64,000 bases of DNA from an uncultured Eubacteriales bacterium (lineage in GTDB: Bacteria > Bacillota > Clostridia > Oscillospirales > Oscillospiraceae): contig URCB01000007.1 in NCBI GenBank assembly GCA_900546255.1, positions 1 through 64,000 of the forward strand, written 5' to 3'. Under the pieces are notes generated by a model. The model was not told where the DNA came from and ran no database searches. It saw only the letters and a list, made by a program, of their open reading frames with translations. The position numbers and the translations under genes were made by a program. Numbering within the stretch: position 1 is the stretch's first letter; each line of letters begins with the position of its first letter. Shown here in pieces: positions 23,023-30,609 of this stretch.

Positions 23023-24513
23023 ATGGATCTCACTTGGTATGACGAGCTGGAGGCCCGGATCCCCACCGGGACCGTCCGCACCCGGTTCGCGCCGTCGCCC
23101 ACCGGTTACATGCACGTGGGCAACCTGCGCACCGCCCTGTACACTTGGCTCATCGCCCGCAAGGCCGGCGGGAAGTTCATCTTCCGCCTGGAAGACACCG
23201 ACCAGACCCGGCAGGTAGAAGGGGCCACAGAGCTCATCTACCGCACCCTCCAGGAGTGCGGTCTGACCCATGACGAGGGCCCTGACGTCGGCGGCCCGGT
23301 GGGCCCTTACATCCAGACCCAGCGCCGGGGGCTTTATGGAAAATATGCCCAGCTTCTGGTGGAAAAAGGCCACGCCTACTACTGCTTCTGCGACAAGGCC
23401 GAGGCCGAAGAGGAGGGCGCTTCCTTCGAGAAGGAAGCGGACCCCTGCCGCAACCTCACCCCGGAGGAGGTCCAGGCCAACCTGGACGCCGGCAAGCCCT
23501 ACGTCATCCGCCAAAAGATTCCCCAGGACGGGAGCACCACCTTCTCCGACGTCACCTTCGGGGAGATCACCGTGGAGAACAGCACCCTGGACGACCAGGT
23601 CCTGCTGAAGCGGGACGGGCTGCCCACCTATAACTTTGCCAACGTGGTGGATGACCACCTGATGGGCATCACCCATGTGGTCCGGGGCAGCGAATACCTG
23701 GCCTCCTCCCCCAAGTATAACCTGCTCTATGAGGCCTTCGGCTGGCCCATTCCCACCTACATCCACTGTTCCCCGGTGATGCGGGATGCCCAGCATAAGA
23801 TGTCCAAGCGCCACGGCGACCCCTCCTACGAGGACTTGAAGGCCCAGGGGTATCTTACCCCCGCCATCCTCAACTATGTGGCCCTGCTGGGCTGGTCCCC
23901 CCGGGGGGAGCTGGCAGAGCGGGAGTTCTTCACCCTGGAGGAACTGGTCCAGGCCTTTGACATCGGGGGCATCTCCAAGTCCCCCGCCATCTTTGATCTG
24001 GAGAAGCTGAAGTACTTCAACAGCGCCTATATCAAAGCCCTCTCCCCCGAGGCGTTCCTGGCTGTGGCGGAGCCTTACCTCAAGCAGGCCATCCACAACC
24101 CCGCCATTGACCTGGGCCTGGTGGCCCCCCTGGTGCAGACCCGGTTGGATACCCTCACCGAGATCCCCCCCATGGTGGATTTCTTTGACCAGCTCCCCGC
24201 CTATTCCAACGATCTGTACACCCATAAGAAGATGAAGACCAACCCGGAAAACTCCCTGGAGGCCCTCCAACTGGTGGTGCCGGTGTTCGAAGGGATGACC
24301 GACTGGTCCTACGATGCCGTGCACGACGCCCTCATCCACCTGGCCGAGGAACAGGGGCTGAAAAACGGGCGAATCATGTGGCCCGTCCGGGTGGCGGTCT
24401 CCGGCAAACCCACCACCCCTGGCGGCGCCGTAGAACTGTGCCAGATCCTGGGGAAGGAGGAAACCCTCCGCCGGATCCAGCAAGGCATCCAGCAGCTGAC
24501 GCCCCAGGCCTGA
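23023..24513 (+). CDS. gltX: Glutamate-tRNA ligase
   Basis: A 496-residue class Ic aminoacyl-tRNA synthetase. The N-terminal RTRFAPSPTGYMHVGNLRTA holds the HIGH-type motif. The acceptor-binding region IRQKIPQDG follows, and KMSKRHGD is the KMSKS loop. The C-terminal anticodon-binding region is all-helical. GAGGAGG lies 8 bases before the ATG at 23023, so the upstream ATG at 22981, which falls right at the -10 box, is rejected. Clostridia without glutaminyl-tRNA synthetase use this enzyme to mischarge tRNA-Gln as well; that is family knowledge only. Confidence 0.95.
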   Translation: MDLTWYDELEARIPTGTVRTRFAPSPTGYMHVGNLRTALYTWLIARKAGGKFIFRLEDTDQTRQVEGATELIYRTLQECGLTHDEGPDVGGPVGPYIQTQRRGLYGKYAQLLVEKGHAYYCFCDKAEAEEEGASFEKEADPCRNLTPEEVQANLDAGKPYVIRQKIPQDGSTTFSDVTFGEITVENSTLDDQVLLKRDGLPTYNFANVVDDHLMGITHVVRGSEYLASSPKYNLLYEAFGWPIPTYIHCSPVMRDAQHKMSKRHGDPSYEDLKAQGYLTPAILNYVALLGWSPRGELAEREFFTLEELVQAFDIGGISKSPAIFDLEKLKYFNSAYIKALSPEAFLAVAEPYLKQAIHNPAIDLGLVAPLVQTRLDTLTEIPPMVDFFDQLPAYSNDLYTHKKMKTNPENSLEALQLVVPVFEGMTDWSYDAVHDALIHLAEEQGLKNGRIMWPVRVAVSGKPTTPGGAVELCQILGKEETLRRIQQGIQQLTPQA

Positions 24514-24537
24514 AACCATCCCTTTTCCCGCCTTCTG

Positions 24538-24576
24538 CAAGCAGCGCTGTAGGAAGTTCCTACAGCGCTGCTTTTT
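24538..24576 (+). terminator. gltX terminator
   Basis: AAGCAGCGCTGTAGGAA pairs with TTCCTACAGCGCTGCTT, followed by TTTTT. Confidence 0.9.
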
Positions 24577-24656
24577 CACTCTATGCCAACGAGTGCAAAA
24601 GTGCTTCCCGACCAACCTCTAATTTTTCTTGATTTTTTGAAAAAATTTTTATAAAA

Positions 24657-24683
24657 CTAGCACTCCACTCTTGACAGTGCTAA
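24657..24683 (+). promoter_or_regulatory. CIRCE operator (HrcA binding site)
   Basis: CTAGCACTC, nine bases, CAGTGCTAA matches the CIRCE consensus TTAGCACTC-N9-GAGTGCTAA with one mismatch in each arm. It overlaps the -35 region of the hsp20 promoter, so HrcA would block polymerase at normal temperature. Confidence 0.92.
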
Positions 24684-24698
24684 TTTTTGTGCTATAAT
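24671..24698 (+). promoter_or_regulatory. hsp20 promoter
   Basis: TTGACA (24671-24676) and TATAAT (24693-24698), both consensus, are 16 bases apart. An A/T-rich block at 24620-24656 could serve as an UP element. Confidence 0.9.
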
Positions 24699-24779
24699 CA
24701 GAATTGTTCCAAGGGAAAGGAACCCAGAGCTCCCCTCCCCCCGAGCAAAGATCCAAGCAATAGAATGGAGGTCTGGCAT

Positions 24780-25226
24780 ATGTTGCCCAGCATTTTTGGT
24801 GAAAACTTATTCGACGATTTCTTTGACGATGACTTCTTCCGTATGCCCGCCTGGACCGGCCGGGATCCCCTGTACGGCAAGCGGGGCAAGAACCTGATGA
24901 AAACCGACGTCCGGGAGACGGACACCTCCTACGAGTTGGACGTAGACCTGCCCGGTTTTAAGAGAGATGAGATCAACGTGGACCTGCAAAACGGCTACCT
25001 CACCATCCAAGCCTCCAAAGGCCTGGACAAGGACCAAAAGGACCAGCAGGGCCGGTACATCCGCCAGGAGCGCTATGCCGGTGCCTGCAGCCGGAGCTTC
25101 TACGTCGGGGACATCCAGCCCGACCAGGTCTCTGCCAAGTATGAGGATGGCATCCTGAAGATCTCCCTGCCCAAGCAGGAGAAACGGGAGCTGCCCAAGC
25201 AGTCCACCATCGCCATCGAAGGCTAA
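24780..25226 (+). CDS. Small heat shock protein (Hsp20/alpha-crystallin)
   Basis: A 148-residue ATP-independent holdase chaperone. The N-terminal arm is Phe/Asp-rich (NLFDDFFDDDFF). The alpha-crystallin domain runs from about residue 40 to 135 with VDLPGFKRDEINVDLQNGYL and the closing motif AKYEDGILKISLPK, equivalent to the A-x-x-x-n-GvL signature. A short tail ends in STIAIEG, containing the I-x-I motif used for oligomer assembly. The start at 24780 follows GGAGG by 8 bases. CIRCE control is visible upstream. Confidence 0.95.
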   Translation: MLPSIFGENLFDDFFDDDFFRMPAWTGRDPLYGKRGKNLMKTDVRETDTSYELDVDLPGFKRDEINVDLQNGYLTIQASKGLDKDQKDQQGRYIRQERYAGACSRSFYVGDIQPDQVSAKYEDGILKISLPKQEKRELPKQSTIAIEG

Positions 25227-25248
25227 CCATATTTCTTCCCCCTATTTG

Positions 25249-25279
25249 GGCCCGCGGCCAGTGCGCCGCGGGCCTTTTT
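25249..25279 (+). terminator. hsp20 terminator
   Basis: GGCCCGCGG (25249-25257) pairs with CCGCGGGCC (25266-25274), followed by TTTTT. Confidence 0.9.
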
Positions 25280-25308
25280 CCCCCTCTTTCCTCAAGCAGG
25301 CCCAGAAA

Positions 25309-25352
25309 CCACAGGAACCGGACAGACAGCTGTCCGGTTCCTGTGGTATACT
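25309..25352 (+). promoter_or_regulatory. Large perfect inverted repeat abutting a -10 box (probable operator)
   Basis: CCACAGGAACCGGACAG (25309-25325) is repeated inverted at 25330-25346 around ACAG, 17 bp per arm without mismatch. TATACT (25347-25352) follows immediately, with TGG making an extended -10. The repeat occupies the -35 and spacer. No T-run follows, so a terminator is unlikely. It most likely binds the WYL regulator encoded next. Confidence 0.65.
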
Positions 25353-25441
25353 AAGGACAGAACGTTCTGAACGGGGCCCATCAGGCGTCTGCCGGGCCGG
25401 GCGCCCTGAGAAAAATGGCTCGCTGCAAAGGAGGCACCACC

Positions 25442-26404
25442 ATGAAATTGGAACGGCTCATCGGCATCCTGGCCATTCTGCTCCAACAGGAGAAGGTGAC
25501 GGCCCCTGCCCTGGCGGAACTGTTTGAGGTCTCCCCCCGCACCATCCGGCGGGATGTGGAGGCCCTGTGCCAGGCGGGCATCCCTTTGGTCACCACCCAG
25601 GGGGCCGGGGGCGGCATCTCCATCCTGGAGGGGTATCGGGTGGACCGTACCCTCCTCACCGCTCCGGAGATGCAGGCCATCTTGGCAGGGCTGCGGAGCC
25701 TGGACAGCGTCAGCGGCACCCGGCGGTATGCCCAGCTGATGGAGAAGCTCTCCGCCGGGTCGGGCACCCTGATCCCCGGTGGTGCGCACCTGCTCATTGA
25801 CCTGTCCTCCTGGGCCAAGACCTCCCTGCCTCCCAAGATCGAGGTCATCCAAACCGCGTTGGAGGACCACCGCACCCTCTCCTTCACCTACTTTGCTCCC
25901 AAGGGGACCTCCCAGCGGGAGGTGGAACCCTACTATTTACTCTTCCACTGGTCGGCCTGGTATGTGTGGGCCTGGTGCCGGACCCGGCAGGACTTTCGCC
26001 TATTCAAACTGGGACGAATGACGGACCTGTCCCCTGGAGCGCCCTTTTCCCCCCGGCCCGCGCCCCTTCCCGACCTGGAACCCACCCGCGTGTTTCCCGC
26101 CACCTACACGGTGACCATTCTCTTCCACCCCCGGTACCAATGGCGGCTGGTGGAGGAGTACGGTACAGACAGCTTCACCCCCACCCCTGACGGGCGGCTG
26201 CGGTTCGTGGGCACCTTTCCCGACGAGGACAGCATCCTCTCCTGGCTGCTCACCTTTGGGGACGGGGCGGAACTGCTGGAACCGCCGGCCCTGCGTACCC
26301 GGCTGCGCCAGTTGGGGGAGGCCTTGGCCCGGCAATACCAAGACTCACAAGACCCACAAGATCCCAAGGAGGCATCCCCATGGCATCCCACAAAGCGTTT
26401 GTAG
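25442..26404 (+). CDS. WYL-domain transcriptional regulator (YafY type)
   Basis: A 320-residue regulator. The N-terminal HTH_11 winged helix (LIGILAILLQQEKVTAPALA, ELFEVSPRTIRRDVEAL) is followed by a WYL domain from about residue 140 (LSFTYFAPKGTSQREVEPYY, WYVWAWCRTRQDFRLFKLGR) and a WCX-like C-terminus. Such proteins bind ligands or nucleic acid and regulate nearby genes. The start at 25442 is fixed by AAAGGAGG. Its last 8 codons overlap the start of the TfoX-GyrI gene at 26380, implying coupling. The palindrome at 25309-25346 is its likely operator. Confidence 0.9.
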   Translation: MKLERLIGILAILLQQEKVTAPALAELFEVSPRTIRRDVEALCQAGIPLVTTQGAGGGISILEGYRVDRTLLTAPEMQAILAGLRSLDSVSGTRRYAQLMEKLSAGSGTLIPGGAHLLIDLSSWAKTSLPPKIEVIQTALEDHRTLSFTYFAPKGTSQREVEPYYLLFHWSAWYVWAWCRTRQDFRLFKLGRMTDLSPGAPFSPRPAPLPDLEPTRVFPATYTVTILFHPRYQWRLVEEYGTDSFTPTPDGRLRFVGTFPDEDSILSWLLTFGDGAELLEPPALRTRLRQLGEALARQYQDSQDPQDPKEASPWHPTKRL

Positions 26405-27339
26405 ATTACATCACCGAACAACTGGGAGAGGCCGGCGAAATCCGCGCCAAAACGATGTTCGGCGAGTACGGCCTGTACTGCGACGGGCAGTTCTTTGCCG
26501 TGATCTGTGAGGACCAGCTGTTCCTCAAGTGCACCCCCCAGGGGGAGGCTGCGTTCCCCCACCTGCCCAAAGCCCCGCCCTACCCAGGGGCCAGGGATTC
26601 CCTGCTGGTGGAGGACGTAGAGGACCGGGCCCTGCTGGTCCGCCTGACCCAGATCACCTGTGCCGCCCTGGCAGACCAACCCAAGAAGGCAAGGAGGAAG
26701 CAACCCATGCCCATAGATTATAAGAAAACCCAGAAAGCACTTTACCGCCCCCCAAAAACACCCCATCTGATCCAGGTACCGCCCCTGTCCTTCCTGGCCG
26801 TCCAGGGGCAAGGGGACCCCAACCAGCCAGGGGGCGCCTACCAGGAGGCCATCGGCCAGCTGTATGCCGTGGCCTTCACCCTAAAGATGAGCAAGCTAGG
26901 CCCCTGGCAGCCGGCCGGTTATTTTGACTATGTGATGCCGCCCTTAGAAGGGCTCTGGTGGATGCCAGACGGCGCTCCCATCGATTTTGCCCGGAAGGAC
27001 GCCTTCCACTGGATCTCCCTGCTCCGCCTGCCAGAGTTTGCCACCCGGGAGGTGTTCCAGTGGGCCGTGCAGGAGGCAGAACGAAACAAGAAGCGGGACC
27101 TCTCCTCCGTGACCTTTTTCCCTTATGCAGAAGGGCTATGCGTCCAGTGCCTGCACCAGGGCCCCTATGACAGCGAGCCGGAGACCCTCCAGGCCATGGT
27201 GGACTATGCCGACGCCCAGGGGTACCGTTTGGACCAAGACGGCCCCCGGCATCACCATGAGATCTACCTCAGCGACCCCCGGCGGTGCAAACCGGAGAAC
27301 CAGAAAACCGTGCTCCGCCTGCCGGTGAAGCCAAAGTGA
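26380..27339 (+). CDS. TfoX N-terminal / GyrI-like fusion protein
   Basis: A 319-residue protein made of two units that are normally separate. Residues 1-106 are a TfoX_N (Sxy-like) domain (AKTMFGEYGLYCDGQFFAVI). Residues 110-319 are a GyrI-like small-molecule-binding protein (IQVPPLSFLAVQGQGDPN, FDYVMPPLEGLWW, VQCLHQGPYDSEPETL). AAGGAGG at 26691-26697 stands 9 bases before an in-frame ATG at 26707 that begins MPIDYKKTQKAL, the usual start of stand-alone GyrI-like proteins. The stop between the genes seems to have been lost. Both a fusion and a separate GyrI-like product are possible. The GyrI-like part probably senses or sequesters toxic compounds. Confidence 0.88.
   Translation: MASHKAFVDYITEQLGEAGEIRAKTMFGEYGLYCDGQFFAVICEDQLFLKCTPQGEAAFPHLPKAPPYPGARDSLLVEDVEDRALLVRLTQITCAALADQPKKARRKQPMPIDYKKTQKALYRPPKTPHLIQVPPLSFLAVQGQGDPNQPGGAYQEAIGQLYAVAFTLKMSKLGPWQPAGYFDYVMPPLEGLWWMPDGAPIDFARKDAFHWISLLRLPEFATREVFQWAVQEAERNKKRDLSSVTFFPYAEGLCVQCLHQGPYDSEPETLQAMVDYADAQGYRLDQDGPRHHHEIYLSDPRRCKPENQKTVLRLPVKPK
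26691..26709 (+). promoter_or_regulatory. Internal ribosome site and start within the TfoX-GyrI frame
   Basis: AAGGAGG, nine bases, ATG lies in frame within the fusion gene and would give a 210-residue GyrI-like protein ending at 27339. It is as strong as the other ribosome sites of this window. Confidence 0.65.
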
Positions 27340-27353
27340 AGGAGGAACAGACT

Positions 27354-27788
27354 ATGGACACCACCCGTCGCCTCCGTCGGGAGGCCCAGGTTCGCCAGTG
27401 GTTTGCCATGTGGCTGACCAAGCAGGACACCGGCATGGAAACCCTCTTCGCCGCCGATGCCCATTACATCGAAAGCTGGGGCCCAGAGTACCACGGCCGG
27501 ACAAATATCCAGCGGTGGTTCGCCGAGTGGAACACCCGGGGCACCGTGGTGCAGTGGGACATCGGGACCTTTTTCCATCGGGAGAACCAGGCCGTCGTAT
27601 CCTGGCACTTCTGCGCCGCCATGGAGGACGGCACCACCCAGTCCTTCGACGGGCTCTCCCTTCTCCGTTGGAACGACCGGGAGGAGATCTGCTTCCTCCA
27701 GGAGTTCGGGTGCAACCAGCACCGCTATGACCCCTATGCCCAGGGGGACACCCCGGTCTTTCGGGATGAGAAGCCCCTTTGGTTCTGA
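27354..27788 (+). CDS. Nuclear transport factor 2-like (SnoaL) family protein
   Basis: A 144-residue cone-shaped alpha+beta protein typical of the NTF2-like superfamily: an N-terminal helix pair (RQWFAMWLTKQDTGMETLFA), AHYIESWGPEYHGRTNIQRW and strand pairs VVSWHFCAAMEDGTTQSFDG. Members act as small enzymes or ligand binders, so the specific role is unknown. AAGGAGG lies before the ATG at 27354. It is in a run of closely spaced small genes (25442-29840) probably cotranscribed in part. Confidence 0.85.
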   Translation: MDTTRRLRREAQVRQWFAMWLTKQDTGMETLFAADAHYIESWGPEYHGRTNIQRWFAEWNTRGTVVQWDIGTFFHRENQAVVSWHFCAAMEDGTTQSFDGLSLLRWNDREEICFLQEFGCNQHRYDPYAQGDTPVFRDEKPLWF

Positions 27789-27800
27789 AGGAGGAAATAT

Positions 27801-28361
27801 ATGAAAGACTTTCTTCGGCAGGAACCCCTCTTCTCCCTGTGCGGGCTCAACTGTGGCCTCTGCACCATGCATCTGGGCGGCCACTGCCCCGGCTGCGGTG
27901 GAGGGGCCGGCAACCAGTCCTGTTCCCTGGCCCGGTGCTCCCTCCAGCACGGCGGGGTTGCTTTTTGCTGGATGTGCCCGGACTATCCCTGTGACCGGTA
28001 CCAGGGGTTTGACGACTATGACACCTTCCTCCCCCATCGGAACCGGCAGCGAGACATCGCCCGGGCTCAGGAGATGGGGCTGGAAGCTTACCTGACGCAG
28101 CTTCGGGCAAGGATGGCCGCCCTGGACACCTTGCTGACCCACTACAACGATGGCCGGCGGAAAGCCCTCTTTGCCACAGCGGCCTATCTGCTGGACTGGC
28201 CCGCTCTGCAGACGGTGATGGAACAGCTGGCGGCTCACCTGGAGTGGTTGGACCTGCCGGCCAAATCCCGGGCAAGCCACGCCGCCGCCCTGCTGCAGGA
28301 GGCCGCGGACCGCCAGGGCATCTCCCTCCAGCTGAAGAAGAAGCCCCGAAAACGCCCGTAA
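27801..28361 (+). CDS. DUF3795 cysteine-rich protein
   Basis: A 186-residue protein whose first 75 residues hold many cysteines in the DUF3795 pattern: CGLNCGLCTMH, CPGCGGGAGNQSC, and CWMCPDYPCDRY. The cysteines may bind zinc or an iron-sulfur cluster. The C-terminal half is helical and without known motif. AAGGAGG precedes the ATG. DUF3795 proteins are common in anaerobes and lack an established function. Confidence 0.88.
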   Translation: MKDFLRQEPLFSLCGLNCGLCTMHLGGHCPGCGGGAGNQSCSLARCSLQHGGVAFCWMCPDYPCDRYQGFDDYDTFLPHRNRQRDIARAQEMGLEAYLTQLRARMAALDTLLTHYNDGRRKALFATAAYLLDWPALQTVMEQLAAHLEWLDLPAKSRASHAAALLQEAADRQGISLQLKKKPRKRP

Positions 28362-28395
28362 TTGGCTTTCCCGGTTCCCCCATTCCTCCCCCCTC

Positions 28396-28424
28396 TTGAT
28401 TTCTTCTGCGCCCCCCTCTATACT
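28396..28424 (+). promoter_or_regulatory. Promoter of the MmcQ-EVE gene
   Basis: TTGATT (28396-28401) and TATACT (28419-28424) are 17 bases apart, 30 bases before the start at 28454. Confidence 0.7.
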
Positions 28425-28453
28425 GAAGGAAAGTGTATCGGGGAGGGATACCC

Positions 28454-29251
28454 ATGGGAAGCAATGCGAAGAAGGACACCCCCTTTGGCCGGGCGGATTT
28501 CCTCCGCCTGGCCGAGGAACAGTACGGGGACCGGCCAGAGTACCTCTGGCGGACCTCCCCCCACAACGCCGTGCTCCGCCACCCGGAAAACCGAAAGTGG
28601 TACGCCGTGCTGATGCAGGTGTCCCGGGAAAAGCTGGGGCTCGCCGGGGCCGGGCCGGTGGACATTGTGGACCTGAAGTGTGACCCGGCCCTGGCTGGGT
28701 CCCTGCGGCTGGCGCCGGGCATCCTGCCGGGCTACCACATGCACAAGGGGAACTGGATCACCCTGGTGCTGGACGGCTCGGTGGAGGAAGAAACGGTCCG
28801 GTTCCTTCTGGACCGGAGCCATTCCCTCACCGCCCAGGGCGCCGGCACAAAGCCGCCGGCGGGAGGCCGGACGTGGCTCATCCCCGCCAACCCCAAGTAC
28901 TACGATGTGGAGGCCGCCTTTGCCGCCCAGGACACCATCCGCTGGAAGCAGAGCAGCCGGGTGGCCGTGGGGGACACCATCTATCTCTACGTGGCCGCCC
29001 CGGTCTCTGCCATTCTCTACCAGTGCAAAGCGGTAGAGGTGGACATCCCCTTCCGCCGTACCGGGGGACCCGTCAAGCTGGAGCGGGTGATGCAGATCCA
29101 GCGCCTCCACCAGTTCCGCCCGGACCAGCTCACCCTGGACGTCCTCCGCAACCACGGGGTGTATGCCGTCCGGGGGCCCCGGAGCGTGCCGGAGCCTTTG
29201 CTGGAGGAGATCCACTTCCTCCTCCGGCAGGCGGGGAAGGAGGTACCTTGA
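28454..29251 (+). CDS. MmcQ/YjbR domain protein with C-terminal EVE/PUA-like domain
   Basis: A 265-residue two-domain protein. Residues 15-125 match MmcQ/YjbR (EYLWRTSPHNAVLRHPENRK, KWYAVLMQVSR, DLKCDP, GYHMHKGNWITLVLDG), a CyaY-like fold with a proposed DNA-binding role. Residues 135-265 resemble an EVE/PUA-like domain (WLIPANPKYYDVEAAF, IRWKQ, GDTIYLYVAAPVSAILYQCK), a fold that reads modified bases. The combination suggests a modified-nucleic-acid sensor, which is inference. GGAGG lies before the ATG at 28454. Confidence 0.8.
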   Translation: MGSNAKKDTPFGRADFLRLAEEQYGDRPEYLWRTSPHNAVLRHPENRKWYAVLMQVSREKLGLAGAGPVDIVDLKCDPALAGSLRLAPGILPGYHMHKGNWITLVLDGSVEEETVRFLLDRSHSLTAQGAGTKPPAGGRTWLIPANPKYYDVEAAFAAQDTIRWKQSSRVAVGDTIYLYVAAPVSAILYQCKAVEVDIPFRRTGGPVKLERVMQIQRLHQFRPDQLTLDVLRNHGVYAVRGPRSVPEPLLEEIHFLLRQAGKEVP

Positions 29252-29252
29252 C

Positions 29253-29840
29253 ATGACCCTGCTGTGTTACGGGGATTCCAACACCTACGGCTTTGATCCC
29301 CGCTCCTATTTCGGCGGGCGGTACCCGGCAGAGGTCCGCTGGACCCATCGGCTGGCCCAGGCCACCGGCTGGACCGTCCACAACGCCGGGGAAAACGGCC
29401 GGGAAATCCCCAGGCGGGCGTGGGAACTTCAAGACCTCCTCCGCCGGGCAGCGGATGCAGACCTGGTGACCCTCATGCTGGGGGGCAATGACCTGCTCCA
29501 GGGTTCCCCCTTTGCCGCTGAGGACGCCGCCGCTCGAATGGACGCCTGCCTGACCGCCCTGCTGACCCAGCGCGCCCCTTCTACCGTGCTGCTGGTCTCG
29601 CCCCCGCCCCTATGCCTGGGGGCCTGGACCAATGCCGCCCTGTGCCGCCAGGCTGCCCGCCTGGCCCCCTGCTACCGGGCCTTGGCAGTGAAGCGGGAGG
29701 TGGCCTTCGCCGATGCCGGGGCTTGGGGCGTAGAGCTGCTCTTTGACGGGGTCCACTTCTCTCCAGAGGGGCATCGGGCCTTTGCCGTGGGCATCCAAGA
29801 GGCGCTGGAACCGTTGGCCGCCCAGTTCCTTGGGGGCTGA
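29253..29840 (+). CDS. SGNH/GDSL-family hydrolase
   Basis: A 195-residue esterase/lipase-like enzyme with block I CYGDSNTYGFDP (nucleophile serine), block III LMLGGNDLL, and block V DGVHFSPEGH (catalytic Asp-His). There is no signal peptide, so it is cytoplasmic. It resembles the arylesterase-like GDSL hydrolases that act on small acyl esters. It starts 2 bases after the preceding stop with AAGGAGG 9 bases upstream. Confidence 0.9.
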   Translation: MTLLCYGDSNTYGFDPRSYFGGRYPAEVRWTHRLAQATGWTVHNAGENGREIPRRAWELQDLLRRAADADLVTLMLGGNDLLQGSPFAAEDAAARMDACLTALLTQRAPSTVLLVSPPPLCLGAWTNAALCRQAARLAPCYRALAVKREVAFADAGAWGVELLFDGVHFSPEGHRAFAVGIQEALEPLAAQFLGG

Positions 29841-29889
29841 GGACGACGGGCACGGTACCACCACGATCTTGTTCCAGGGAGGTGCGCCT

Positions 29890-30609
29890 ATGCTGCACAT
29901 TGCCATCTGCGACGACGACCCCGCCGCCGTGCAGACCCACCGGGAAATCACCGAGCAAAGCCTCCGGCAGTGCCAATGCGCCGGGGAGATTTCCATCTAC
30001 ACCCACAGCGACAATCTGCTGTACGACATTACCCAGGACCATTTCTTCTTCGACCTCATCCTGCTGGACATCGAGATGCCCGGGTGCACCGGCATGGAGA
30101 TGGCGGAGCAGATCCGCCCCCACCTTCCCCAGGGGAAGATCATCTTCATCACCTCCCACGTGGAGTACGCCATCGATGCCTTTGCCCTGTCCATTTTTCG
30201 GTATGTTCCTAAAGCGGAACTCGCCCAGCGCCTGCCCGCCGCCCTCCGGGACGCCATCGCCCTGATCACCCTGGAGGATGGGAAAACCTATACCATCCAA
30301 ACCAGCAGCCGCCTGGAAAAACTCCCTTACCGGGAGATCTACTTCATTGAACGGGACGGCAAAAATGCCCGCATCACCACGGCCAGCGGGGTGTCCAAGG
30401 TTCGGAAAAGCCTGCAGCAGGTCTACGAGGAGCTGGGGGCGGAGGAGTTTCTCTACATCGACCGGGGCTGTATCGTGAACCTCATCCATGTCATGCAGAT
30501 CAAAGACGGCATGGCGGTGATGAAAAACGGCGTGGCCCTCCCCATCAGCCGCTCCCATTTGCAGGCGGTAAAGGCGGAGATCAACCGCTACTGGGGGGAG
30601 CATATATGA
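29890..30609 (+). CDS. LytTR-family response regulator (AgrA-like)
   Basis: A 239-residue two-component regulator. The receiver domain has the acidic pocket ICDDDP and the phospho-acceptor Asp60 in LILLDIEMPG, but FITSHVEYAIDAF and RYVPKAEL replace the usual later motifs with small changes. The LytTR DNA-binding domain occupies residues about 135-235 (EIYFIERDGKNARITT, FLYIDRGCIVNLIHV). It overlaps the sensor kinase gene by ATGA (30606-30609). It probably controls the adjacent ABC exporter genes. Confidence 0.92.
   Translation: MLHIAICDDDPAAVQTHREITEQSLRQCQCAGEISIYTHSDNLLYDITQDHFFFDLILLDIEMPGCTGMEMAEQIRPHLPQGKIIFITSHVEYAIDAFALSIFRYVPKAELAQRLPAALRDAIALITLEDGKTYTIQTSSRLEKLPYREIYFIERDGKNARITTASGVSKVRKSLQQVYEELGAEEFLYIDRGCIVNLIHVMQIKDGMAVMKNGVALPISRSHLQAVKAEINRYWGEHI

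Noticed and set aside
22903..24615. 570-codon frame opposite gltX
   Set aside because: It is the antisense shadow of a high-GC gene with clear synthetase motifs. Similar shadows oppose glyA, coaX and acd.
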